Assembly (NCBI RefSeq): GCF_000023825.1
Contig: NC_013061.1
Span: 4,960,001 to 5,024,000 of the forward strand
Length of the DNA: 64,000 nt
From: Pedobacter heparinus DSM 2366
Lineage (GTDB): Bacteria; Bacteroidota; Bacteroidia; Sphingobacteriales; Sphingobacteriaceae
Direction of reading: 5' to 3'
The position numbers were made by a program, and so were the translations under genes. The notes below the pieces were generated by a model. The model made no database searches and was not told where the DNA came from. It saw only the letters and a list, made by a program, of their open reading frames with translations. This document shows positions 37,800-47,300 of this stretch, in pieces. The first letter of the stretch is position 1; every line of letters starts with the position of its first letter.

Positions 37800-39003
37800 A
37801 AAAGTTAGGTTTTGCAAATACTAATATTGGATTATCGGTTCTTTTAACTTCGCTTTCTAACCCACAAGCATCTTTAAAAAGCTTTGTTATAGATAAAGAG
37901 TCACCTTTATCTTTGTGTTTTGCCAAATTGTATTTTAGAGCTGCCGGATCTATTAAGAAAATAAAATCCTCACCACTAGCTCCTACAGGTGTTGAATTAA
38001 AACTGCCAAGAAACCGATTATCAATTATTAATTTCACTTTGACAAATCTATTGTTTTGTCGATTGATGTAAATATGATATAGTTTACCTTCAGTTACACG
38101 AGAACAATAATAAAATTTAGGTGTTGCCATAAAATTACATAGCAAGGAATTAGAAGCTGATTTCACAGCTTTACTCTTCTCAAATTTAATATTCAATATT
38201 GGAACAATTGAATCAGTTTTTACTTCAAATACCGTATCCACATTTGTTTTGGTAAAAAAGGTTTCTTTGTCTCTATAAAAAAAATTAAATAGAGCAAACG
38301 TCGCCGCATCACGGTTTGTAGACCTTATTTGTTCTTTTAAAATCTTTCTTTTATTCAAATCAAGAGTAAAGAATTCAAAGTCAAGATTAAGCCCTATACC
38401 TGTATTTGCATTTTTGTTAACAAAGAAGTTAAAAGTTTCATTTTTTGATTCTACAGGTGCAAAACTAATTGCCTTAAATGGCAAATTAAATGTTTCTATT
38501 AACTCCCCATTTTCAACACTATATTTACTAACAGTTCCTTCACTTAAAATATATAAATTTTTCTCAACAAGGCAAATATCTAATGGCATATATAAATCCG
38601 ATTTTTTTGGTGCTACTTTATAAATGAATTTACCATTTATATCGAAAACGAATACGGCCTTAGACATTTTGTAATCCAACACAAAAATGCGTCTATCTTT
38701 CAATAAAACTTTACTAATTGAGCCCAGAAGAGATTCTGGTAACGTTTCTAGAATAACGTATTTATAACTCCCCAGTATTTCTGTTATCTTAAGCTTTTTA
38801 CCTTCCTCAGATAGATCAATATTAACTTTCCCATTTTTAAATAATGACTTTTTAACAATATGATGTGCCTTATCGTCATATTGAAGCGATAGAGTGGGGC
38901 TAACACTTTTATTGTTAGCCCCACTAAAACAGCCAATTATAAAAAATTGGAGAAAGCAAATAATTATAATTCTACTGAATTCTAAAGAAAATCGCATTTC
39001 CAT
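37792..39003 (-). CDS. 6-bladed beta-propeller lipoprotein
   Basis: I use the ATG at 39003 (403 aa), where TGATG links it to the upstream gene's stop codon. The lipoprotein signal is IIIICFLQFFIIGCFSG (lipobox IIGC). The mature part has propeller-blade repeats of the kind found in Bacteroidota 6-bladed beta-propeller proteins (KYVILETLPESLLGSISKVL; IFVLDYKMSKAVFVFDINGKF; LYILSEGTVSKYS). Such lipoproteins typically neighbour small exported peptides and thioredoxin-like proteins, as here. The function is unknown. Confidence 0.75.
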   Translation of the reverse strand: MEMRFSLEFSRIIIICFLQFFIIGCFSGANNKSVSPTLSLQYDDKAHHIVKKSLFKNGKVNIDLSEEGKKLKITEILGSYKYVILETLPESLLGSISKVLLKDRRIFVLDYKMSKAVFVFDINGKFIYKVAPKKSDLYMPLDICLVEKNLYILSEGTVSKYSVENGELIETFNLPFKAISFAPVESKNETFNFFVNKNANTGIGLNLDFEFFTLDLNKRKILKEQIRSTNRDAATFALFNFFYRDKETFFTKTNVDTVFEVKTDSIVPILNIKFEKSKAVKSASNSLLCNFMATPKFYYCSRVTEGKLYHIYINRQNNRFVKVKLIIDNRFLGSFNSTPVGASGEDFIFLIDPAALKYNLAKHKDKGDSLSITKLFKDACGLESEVKRTDNPILVFAKPNFYE

Positions 39004-39359
39004 CAATAAGGATGACAGTCTAAACTGTATTCGCATGAATTCGGTTTATCTGTTACAGTGCATATGTAAATTACTCCGGGTGTTGGGCTCATGACTGGCA
39101 CCCAATCGCAAAATACTTCACCCGCTATTGAGTCACAAACCCATTCCATTTCTCCTTGATCGGAATCATACCAACAACTAGCTCCAGGCTCTTCCATATA
39201 GTAACTACAACCATTAGTACTTTTTGTTACCTTTTCTAAACTAGCCAAAGTTACATTACCATTATAACTGGTGTAAGTGTCTGCTTTAAACTTAAAAGCA
39301 GAAATAGCACAAATTGCCACAATGCATGTAGCAACATAAAAGAGATTTAGTTTTTTCAT
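39003..39359 (-). CDS. Small exported Cys-rich protein
   Basis: The 118-residue protein has a signal or membrane segment (LFYVATCIVAICAISAF). The NVTLASLEKVTKS stretch resembles the conserved region of NVEALA/DUF6520-type Bacteroidota peptides. Seven cysteines follow in about 70 residues (NGCS, ASCWY, WVCDS, VFCDW, YICTV, NSCEY, LDCHPY). It is probably exported and disulfide-bonded or cofactor-bound. The next genes are a propeller lipoprotein (TGATG overlap) and an anchored thioredoxin-like protein. A minus-strand promoter lies at 39434-39464. Function unknown; the family resemblance is uncertain. Confidence 0.7.
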   Translation of the reverse strand: MKKLNLFYVATCIVAICAISAFKFKADTYTSYNGNVTLASLEKVTKSTNGCSYYMEEPGASCWYDSDQGEMEWVCDSIAGEVFCDWVPVMSPTPGVIYICTVTDKPNSCEYSLDCHPY

Positions 39360-39433
39360 TTGATTTTGATTTATGGTTAATTATTAGATTTTTTAACTTA
39401 AACATAAATACACTTGAAAAGAGCATTCTTTAC

Positions 39434-39464
39434 CAAAGATAACAACATATAGCACATTAAGAAA
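39434..39464 (-). promoter_or_regulatory. Candidate promoter of the Cys-rich peptide operon
   Basis: On the minus strand, TATCTTTG (plus 39434-39441) is an exact -7 match (TAnnTTTG). TTTC (plus 39461-39464) lies 19 bases upstream as an imperfect -33 box. The transcript would start near 39428 with a leader of about 70 bases. Confidence 0.5.
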
Positions 39465-39466
39465 TA

Positions 39467-41302
39467 TTATTTCAAATTATTAACATGAATATAGTGCTTT
39501 GCAATTTCTTTTATCTCTAAAGTTGCTGAAGATGTTATTTTATCTTCAATGTTCAAAATGCTATTTGCTGTATACACGGCCATTTTGTTGTCTTTATTTC
39601 TTATAAAATGCTGCATAAGCAGATATCTTGGATACAATCTATTTGGGGTCATATTTATAGCTAAATTAAAATTTAGCTCACTATTTTTTCGATCATTTAA
39701 AAATGAATAAGATTGCCCCAAGGTATAATATACGATTGGATCTGATGAATAACCCTTTGCTTGATTAAGTATCTCGATTGCTAGGTCATATTGACCGTTT
39801 AAGAACAAACAACGCCCATAATATACTAAAAATGGCCCATTAGAATACAAAGTGGGGTATTGCAATTGAAGCACATTCATAGCATTATCGACCTGATTAT
39901 TTCTTTTCATGTTATCATCAGCAGTTTTCCAGGCACTAAGAGCAGAAGCATTTTCAACTAAATTCCATGTGGCCCACCCAACAATAAACATCAATGAAAT
40001 CTGTAAAGTAATCATCCAGGATTTTGACAAAATGATAATTACTTTATTGGATTTTTCTATCTCACTTATAAATAGAGCTAAAAAAGAAACAAAAACTATT
40101 TTACTGCCAAGCATGCTAAATGGATAAGAAACAAAGCTTTGTATGAAAACCGACAGTAGCACATAAAAAGAAATATGAAGCAATGTATTGGATGAATCAT
40201 AGTTACTATAGTATGCTTTGATCACAAAAAATATTAATGAAATACAAAACAGCAATCCAATCAAACCATAATTAATATATACTTCAACAAATTCATTATA
40301 AGCGTATGTAACATTTCCAGCCAATTTTGCTTCTTTTGAATTTGGATTAACATTTTCCCTGGCAAAATACCGTCCTTGTATTACATTATAATGGTGTTCG
40401 AAATACTCATAACCTCCTCCAAAAATGACATCTACAGGCTGCTCTGTAAGTGCCACTTTCCAAATCAATAACCTCCCCGTAGACGAATCCTTCTTATATA
40501 AAAAAGCTAACAATGCAGTAATTAAAACAGATAACACCAAAAACACGAATAGATAGCTCTTAATAGAATAAGATGTTTTTTGAAATTTCAGGTTAAAAAA
40601 AATAGCTAAAGGAACTATAAATATAACAGCAAGTGCAGTGCGAATATTACATGCAGCAATAACCAGAATGCTTACAAACAAAAGTCCTTTCAACAATAGC
40701 ATTCCTGTCTTGCCGTTGAAAGACGGGGCTAACTTTTCAATCAAGCTATTATCTGCATGGAACAGAATTGTTATTGGTATCGTCATCAACATTGACAATA
40801 AACACGTGTACGGCCCTGGATTGAGAAATGTCCCTGTAATTTTAAACAACGGACTGTAAGTTGGGAAAACATCTATCCATTGCAATAGGCCTATTATTGA
40901 CAGAGTTGTAGTCAGTAACAATGAAAGCACTATTAAAAAAAATCGATATCTTTTATCATTAAATATATAGATAAGCATAATTATATAAATTAAAAGAAAC
41001 AGATCAACATTAAAAAGAATATCATTGATCAGGGAAGTATCACGTATCAGTTCTATTAAAATTGAGACTCCAGAAAATATGATAATAAACAATGTAATAT
41101 ATTTTATTTCCCTCTTGTTGGACCTATAAGTCGGTTGCACAATTATAAATACGGACAACAGTGCAATTATACCAAACAAAAAAACGAGATTTTTTGTGCT
41201 GGAAAACCCATCGAAAAAAAAATGACTGTAAAAGACAGAGGAAAATAAAAGAATAGATAAGATTATTTTAATTATAGTACTTTCATCATAAATTTTTGGC
41301 AT
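39467..41302 (-). CDS. O-antigen-ligase-like (Wzy_C) membrane protein with TPR tail
   Basis: I use the ATG at 41302 (611 aa); the upstream TTG would add three residues. About ten to twelve hydrophobic helices fill residues 10-430. A large extracytoplasmic loop with GRLLIWKVALTEQPVDVIFGGGYEYFEHH fits the Wzy_C O-antigen ligase family. From about 470 the protein is soluble and has TPR-like units (LFLNGQYDLAIEILNQAKGYSSDP and IVYYTLGQSYSFLNDRKNSE). Related proteins transfer or polymerise surface glycans or attach glycans to proteins. It stands upstream of the Cys-rich peptide operon on the same strand with a 107-base gap. A role with that cassette is inferred. Confidence 0.75.
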   Translation of the reverse strand: MPKIYDESTIIKIILSILLFSSVFYSHFFFDGFSSTKNLVFLFGIIALLSVFIIVQPTYRSNKREIKYITLFIIIFSGVSILIELIRDTSLINDILFNVDLFLLIYIIMLIYIFNDKRYRFFLIVLSLLLTTTLSIIGLLQWIDVFPTYSPLFKITGTFLNPGPYTCLLSMLMTIPITILFHADNSLIEKLAPSFNGKTGMLLLKGLLFVSILVIAACNIRTALAVIFIVPLAIFFNLKFQKTSYSIKSYLFVFLVLSVLITALLAFLYKKDSSTGRLLIWKVALTEQPVDVIFGGGYEYFEHHYNVIQGRYFARENVNPNSKEAKLAGNVTYAYNEFVEVYINYGLIGLLFCISLIFFVIKAYYSNYDSSNTLLHISFYVLLSVFIQSFVSYPFSMLGSKIVFVSFLALFISEIEKSNKVIIILSKSWMITLQISLMFIVGWATWNLVENASALSAWKTADDNMKRNNQVDNAMNVLQLQYPTLYSNGPFLVYYGRCLFLNGQYDLAIEILNQAKGYSSDPIVYYTLGQSYSFLNDRKNSELNFNLAINMTPNRLYPRYLLMQHFIRNKDNKMAVYTANSILNIEDKITSSATLEIKEIAKHYIHVNNLK

Positions 41303-41603
41303 ACCTAACAAAACAAGAGCGATTAAAAGCGTTAATGTTTAAATTCAACAGATAAGTAAAACTTTCACTGCAAGTTAAAGAAAAAATCACATTTAAGTTA
41401 ACCTAAACTTTCGAAAATAGTTAACAACAAGCAGCTCAAACAATCCCTACTCATACAACTACACTCATATTTTTACAATCTCTGCATATTCCAATGAAAT
41501 TGGTGATTTCCTACTTTTGGTGGTGAACTTAGATACTGTTTCTTTTTTTGACTATTGCACATTATTGAGTTAATTAGTAGCTGAAAATATTATTCAGGAT
41601 TAA
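41303..41603. other. 301-base divergent region before the LuxR-type regulator
   Basis: The region has no coding ORF and is strongly AT-rich. A -7-like TACTTTTG occurs at 41512-41519 on the plus strand, but I see no matching -33 box, so I do not call it a promoter. I see nothing else in this stretch. Confidence 0.4.
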
Positions 41604-42362
41604 ATGAATACCGATCTACAAAAACTTCATGATGTTTGGATGTCTAGCAGGGCTTTTCAAAACACAGATGCTCCAAAAATCAGTTTCGATGACTTAACCA
41701 ATTCCATTGTCAGCACCGGACCATTCTATTATTATATCATTGATTTTTATGACATGGTACTTTCTCATGTCAGTCATTCAATTGCCGATATACATGGCCT
41801 GAATCCGCAAACGGTGACTTTTGATGATATATTAAACACGATCCATCCGGATGATATAGAATTTGTTGCCAATGCAGAGTCTTTTCTTCACCGGTTTTTT
41901 CAGGAAAAGATCCCTCCTGAGAGATTGCTTAGTTATAAAATGAGCTATAGTTTTAGAAGCAGGATGAAAAACGGAGAATATGTGCTGCTTAATCACCAGG
42001 CTTTGCTGCTCACACTGGACGAGAACGGGCGCTCAGGAAAGTCATTGAACATCCACACCCGGATAGACCACCTCAGTAAGTTCAATACCCGCCAAATCTC
42101 ATTGATTGGTTTAAACGGGGAACCTTCGTTTATGGATATGTCTTTGGACAAATCCATTCATGACCTGCCAGCTTTTTCCAGACGGGAGATGGAAATTATC
42201 AGGTTGATTGCCCAGGGGCTGAACAACAATGAGATTGCTGAAAATCTGTTCATCGCGGTACTAACGGTCAAAAAACACCGGAAAAACATTTTAATGAAAT
42301 CCAATTGTAAAAATACAGCCGAGCTGATCAGTAAGAGTGTGATACAGGGTCTGATTTATTAA
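41604..42362 (+). CDS. PAS-like sensor / LuxR-type HTH regulator
   Basis: The 252-residue protein has an N-terminal PAS-like region (about 50-165: FYYYIIDFYDMVLSHVSHSIADIHGLNPQTVTFDDILNTIHPDD). A LuxR/GerE HTH occupies about 185-250 (FSRREMEIIRLIAQGLNNNEIAENLF followed by TVKKHRKNILMKSNCKN). It is a single-component or stress-type regulator of a kind common in Bacteroidota. It is divergent from the O-antigen-ligase-like gene and lies upstream of the convergent SusCD cassette 3. Target genes unknown; the adjacent peptide cassette is the nearest candidate. Confidence 0.85.
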   Translation: MNTDLQKLHDVWMSSRAFQNTDAPKISFDDLTNSIVSTGPFYYYIIDFYDMVLSHVSHSIADIHGLNPQTVTFDDILNTIHPDDIEFVANAESFLHRFFQEKIPPERLLSYKMSYSFRSRMKNGEYVLLNHQALLLTLDENGRSGKSLNIHTRIDHLSKFNTRQISLIGLNGEPSFMDMSLDKSIHDLPAFSRREMEIIRLIAQGLNNNEIAENLFIAVLTVKKHRKNILMKSNCKNTAELISKSVIQGLIY

Positions 42363-42419
42363 TGGCAAATAGATGTTGAGACAATCAGGGCTGACCAAGC
42401 TGCCCGCGTCAAACAAAAA

Positions 42420-42441
42420 AGGGTGCCTTCCCAGGCACCCT
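42420..42441 (-). terminator. Terminator of SusCD cassette 3
   Basis: A perfect 8-bp stem AGGGTGCC/GGCACCCT has a 6-base loop. A U-run follows on the minus strand (plus-strand AAAAAA). It lies 29 bases after the susD3 stop. Confidence 0.75.
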
Positions 42442-42469
42442 CATTTCAAGCATTAACAAAAAACAGGGA

Positions 42470-44308
42470 TTACCACAACTTGGTCTGCGTTAATTTATAA
42501 CCTTTTTCCTGATACTGAACAATCTGCGTTTGCCCAACCGGGGCAAGATAAGCACGATCGGTAAAAGCATTTCTATTCGCTGCGCCGGTTACCATCCAGA
42601 AACCCACCATTGCGGCCGCATTGGTGCCATCATAGGTAACAACAGTTCCGTCCAGCTTTCTTACTTTTACTGTTTTTGCAGTCGCATTTGCTGCAGTCAG
42701 AAAAGCAGGAACCTCTGCCTGAACATTTACCCATGGTCCCATTAAGTAATCAGGATTGGTAAAGTTCATATTACTCAATTTTTTCCAACGCTTCAGATCA
42801 AGTAAACGCGAATGTTCCAACATCAGCTCCATTCTTCTTTCCCTACGAATTTCCCAGATTAAAGCTGGTACATCTCCATCACGTGCAGGATCAGTGGGCA
42901 AAGCGGCCAAACTTAATGGCGCTGTTTTTACCACGCCTTTTCCAACAGCAACAGCATCTACCGGACGGTTGCGAATAGCATTAATTGATTTATCGATATC
43001 ACCCTGGCCAACTGCAGCACCACCGTAATATGTTGCCAGTTCAGCCTTTGCTTCTATCCAGTTCAATACCACCTCACCTAAGCGCATTACAGGCGCATCA
43101 CTGGTATTGGTATTACTGCCCCAGGCAGCGGGATAACTCTTACCAATATAGGTAATGGCCTCTCTGGATGCATATTTAAAACTATACAATAACGTTGCTG
43201 AAGTTCCTAGCGCCCTGTCAATAAATGAAGCTTCAAACCTTGGGTCTCTGGTTTTTACCAGATCAGCAATGGCAAATGAACTTGCATTAGGCACTGCCGA
43301 ATTTTGCCATACCTTACCGTCATTAACAATAAACGACTTAATAAACACCAGGTTCGCATCTACACCCGGCACCTCTGTGCCATTATTATAGGAGCCAATG
43401 GAATGCATGATACCCAAACCAGCATCGTATGTTCTATAAAAAATAACTTCGGGGTTACCTGACAGGTTATCTGAAGAGAACAAGGCTTTATAATCACTGC
43501 CAAATGTCCATTTTCCCGCCATCACATAATTCCCCGCCTCCACTGCAAACTCCAGGTATTTTTTTGCCCTTGCCGCATCCAGGTTATGATAGTGCTGAAA
43601 AGTTCCCTCAAACAACATGAATCTGGATATAAAAGAAGCCGCAACGTACCTGTTCAGGTTCTGCACATTCAAATCGCTTTCACGCATATTTGCCATTACA
43701 TATTTGAAGTCGTCGTATACTTTGTCCATAACCAAACCACGATCATCTCGGTCTTTGTACATGGTAGGCAGGTCACTCTCTTCAATATCCTTATCAAAAT
43801 AAGGCACATCCCCAAACACACTTACCAAACGGCAGTATTCATATGCACGGAAAAACCTTGCCACCGCAGTCCAGTGTTTATAGGCATCATCAGAAAGATT
43901 TGGCTTGGTAACATTATCTATCCGGTTAAGGAACAGATTCGCCTTACGGACCCAGGCGAAATCCCAGGTAGGGCCCGCATACGTACCTAACCAATCTGCA
44001 ACTTCGGATGTAGACCCTCTTGTAGTTGGCACACTGCTTTCAAAAGCTGCCTGTACGTTTTTACTGGTCAGGTCATCTGAAAATGTGTATCCCCTTACCG
44101 GTGTATAATCAACAGTAAAACTGGTATTATATCCATTAAAATAATTGGCATAAAAACCATTAGCATACAAACGAAGATCATCTTCGTTCCTCCAGAAATT
44201 ATCATTTCTGTAAGAAGACTGTGGAGGTCTGTCTAACACCTCTTTATTACAAGAAACAAATAAAACTGTTACTGTAACCAGGCTATATATATATCTAAAA
44301 TATCTCAT
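42470..44308 (-). CDS. SusD/RagB-family lipoprotein (cassette 3)
   Basis: The 612-residue lipoprotein has the signal YSLVTVTVLFVSCNKEVLDRPP and the SusD helical core (ARFFRAYEYCRLVSVFGDVPYFDKD, about 135-160). Its C-terminal ALIWEIRRERRMELMLEHSRLLDLKRW end region is like that of cassette 1. It is a paralogue of the cassette 1 SusD by length and motif order. It starts 11 bases after susC3. No glycoside hydrolase or accessory lipoprotein follows before the terminator, so this cassette encodes transport only. Confidence 0.96.
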   Translation of the reverse strand: MRYFRYIYSLVTVTVLFVSCNKEVLDRPPQSSYRNDNFWRNEDDLRLYANGFYANYFNGYNTSFTVDYTPVRGYTFSDDLTSKNVQAAFESSVPTTRGSTSEVADWLGTYAGPTWDFAWVRKANLFLNRIDNVTKPNLSDDAYKHWTAVARFFRAYEYCRLVSVFGDVPYFDKDIEESDLPTMYKDRDDRGLVMDKVYDDFKYVMANMRESDLNVQNLNRYVAASFISRFMLFEGTFQHYHNLDAARAKKYLEFAVEAGNYVMAGKWTFGSDYKALFSSDNLSGNPEVIFYRTYDAGLGIMHSIGSYNNGTEVPGVDANLVFIKSFIVNDGKVWQNSAVPNASSFAIADLVKTRDPRFEASFIDRALGTSATLLYSFKYASREAITYIGKSYPAAWGSNTNTSDAPVMRLGEVVLNWIEAKAELATYYGGAAVGQGDIDKSINAIRNRPVDAVAVGKGVVKTAPLSLAALPTDPARDGDVPALIWEIRRERRMELMLEHSRLLDLKRWKKLSNMNFTNPDYLMGPWVNVQAEVPAFLTAANATAKTVKVRKLDGTVVTYDGTNAAAMVGFWMVTGAANRNAFTDRAYLAPVGQTQIVQYQEKGYKLTQTKLW

Positions 44309-44319
44309 ATCTCTATGTA

Positions 44320-47300
44320 TTAAAAGTTTAATTGAACACCAAACGATATACTTTTAAAAGCAGGTACCCCTGTGGCTGTACGACCCGAGTTATAATTGGA
44401 AATGTTCCACATAGAATAACCGTTGATCGCTTCCGGATCGATAGGCAGGTCTCCAAGTTTATCCCATGTGATTAAGTTCTCTACAGCTGCATATACCCTA
44501 AGCGAGCTTAAACTTATCTTTTTCAATAAAGCAGGTGGGAATGAATAACCCAAAGTTAAGTTTTTAAGCCTCAGATAGGCCATATTTAACAGGTACCGAT
44601 CCTGAATCTGCATGTTATTTGCGTTATTACTAGCTCCGTTATTATAGGCTGCCGGATAAAAAGCACCGGTATTTTCTGGAGTCCAGTAATTTTCAGAAAA
44701 GGCTGCCGGCATTGCACCATCAGAAGAGTTATAGCCAGGAATGGCCAGGAACCCATCTCCCCAGATCTTACGACTGCCTACACCCTGGAAGAAAGCACTG
44801 ATGTCAAATCCTTTATAGTCGGCCCCTAATCTGAAACCATATTCATATCTGGGATTGGCATTACCAATAATCTCCTGGTCGCCATGATCAGCCAGCAATC
44901 CTTTTCCATTGCTGATTTCACCATCCCCATTTACATCCACAAACTTAACATCCCCAGGTCCAAAATAAAAGTTTGAAGAGGTTTGCAGAAATGGCTGATA
45001 AACCGGCTTCTCACCATTAGGCCCAGGTTTTAATTTATAAGCTTTTTTACCAGCATTCAAAGCACTTTCAGCAGCAGTTAAAGTAATCAACTGAGGCTTT
45101 CCGTTGGCATCCAGGTCAAAGTCGCTCAGTTGAAACAACCGATCTGTGCGGTATCCCCAGATGTCACCAATGGTTCGGCCTACATAATTGTCATTCACCC
45201 CGGTAAGCGTACCATACTTGGTAATGGTAGTTTTTGCATCCGTATAATTGGCCTGGACATTAATTCCAACACCATTTCCAAACTTATGGTTATATTCAAC
45301 AGCCAATTCTAAACCTTTAGTACTTAACTCCCCATAATTACCAACCGGCGCAGTCACACCAAAAGTAAGCGGGATCCCTTCCTTAGGAACAATGGCATTT
45401 TTTGTTTTCCGCTGATAAACATCAACAGTTGCAGTCAAACTATTATTAAAGAAGCCCAGGTCCAGACCAAGATTCTTAGTTTCAATATCCTGCCATGTAA
45501 TAGAAGACTGTACGGCTGTTGGCGTTCCAACAAAAGGTGCACGTATTCCGCCACTGATCCAGTTAGAAAGTCCATTAGGCATTTGAGAGATGTACAAGCC
45601 CGGAGACACGGTCTGATCTCCGATAGAACCCCAGGAGCCCCTTACCTTTAACATAGACAGGGAAGGTTTAGCCCACTCCATAAATTGTTCTTCGCTGGCT
45701 ACCCATCCTGCAGAGAAAGATGGAAACCACCGCCACCATAAGTCACGCGGAAACTTAGAGGTTCCATCATAACGTAAGTTGGCTTCCAAAAGGTATTTAT
45801 TTTTGAAGGCATAATTGACACGGCCAAAATAGCCAAGTTGCGCCTCCTTATACAAATTTCCCCCACCTGTAGTGGTACCTGCCGCGAAATTAAACTGAGG
45901 ATTTGAGATATCTGTAAGGTTTGTAATCTGCGTAAACTGCGACTCATTGGTAACAGCAACCCGGTTTAAACCTAATATAAATTTAAAATCGTGGTCTTCC
46001 TTTAATTTCAGGTTATAAGTAGTAAAAGCATTAATCGTATGGCTATACCAGTTACCCACAAATCTGTACATGTGGTCCGGGTTAGATCCTGAAGCAGTAT
46101 AGGTTTCTTTTAAAAGATCAAATGCACGGATAGCACCAGGAGTAGTACTAGACACTACCTGGCCCTCTGAGTTCACATAAACAGGTTGTCCACTTGCATC
46201 TACCCTGGCTCTGGGCGCAACCCAGGAGTTTCTGGCAGTATACCTGGTACCCGGACGCCGCCAGGCTGTATCTTGTCTGGAATAGGTGTAATCAAAATCT
46301 ACTTTCCAGTTTTTTGTGATGTTAACTGTAGCACCCGCATTCGCGTTAAAATAAGTTTGCAGAATATTGGCTGTATTGGCCGCAGCAGCTTCGCTTGCAG
46401 GACTTCGTATCGGGTCTCCATTTTCATCATTACCAAACGGATATAACGGGCCCCAACGGTAAAGATACAACCATGGATCGGCGGTAGTAGAGTTGGTGAT
46501 ATAGGCATACTCCTTGTTTCTTTGAGAGAAAATAGCTCCTCCACGAACCGTAACGTAATCGTTAAGTTCACTTGAAACTTTTACCGAACCATTATACCGG
46601 GTAAATTTATCCGATTTGGCAGGTTTCATCATACCGCTCTGGTTCAATGCAGCCAAGCCAATATTGTAACTGGTTTTACCTGTGGTACCACCAATTGACA
46701 GGTTATGCTGCTGGGTTGGCGCCCACTCTTTAACCATCAAGTCGTATGGATTATAGGTCCTCACCCCCATCTTCTGGTTATCTGGCCCCTGCACGTACCA
46801 ATCTCTTCCAAAAACTGTAGGATCATTGGAACCTATTGTACCCCCATACTTATTCTGCCATTCTACTGCTTTTTGATAGCTGGCACGATCTACATAATAA
46901 AATGCTCCTGTAGGTGTAAATGTGCCAATACGCTCAGCAGCATCCACCGTATATTTTAAGGCACTAACCTCACCCATCCTCAGGTCTTTCCATGGATTCT
47001 GGAAAGAAAAGTTATTGGTATAAGTGATGGTAGGCTTGTCAGAGCCTGAGCCTGTCTTTGTAGTGATCAGTATTACCCCAAATGCGGCTTTGGCACCATA
47101 AATAGATGAAGCAGCAGCATCCTTTAACACAGAAATACTGGCAATATCAGCAGGGTTAACCAATTGAATACTGGGTATCTCAACGTTATCCAATAAAATT
47201 AATGGCTGTGCGGTACCTCTGAATGATCCAATCTGCCCCCTGATCTTAATCAGCGGATCTGAGCCGACCTCTCCGCTTGGAACAACCACACTTAATCCTG

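Noticed and set aside
41512..41519. TACTTTTG box as promoter of the LuxR-type gene
   Set aside because: It matches the -7 consensus, but no TTTG-like -33 element lies at the expected distance and the ATG is about 85 bases away. The evidence is insufficient.
43586..43990. 134-aa plus-strand ORF inside susD3
   Set aside because: It is a reading of the reverse strand of a well-supported susD gene, with no recognisable motifs. I treat it as a shadow.
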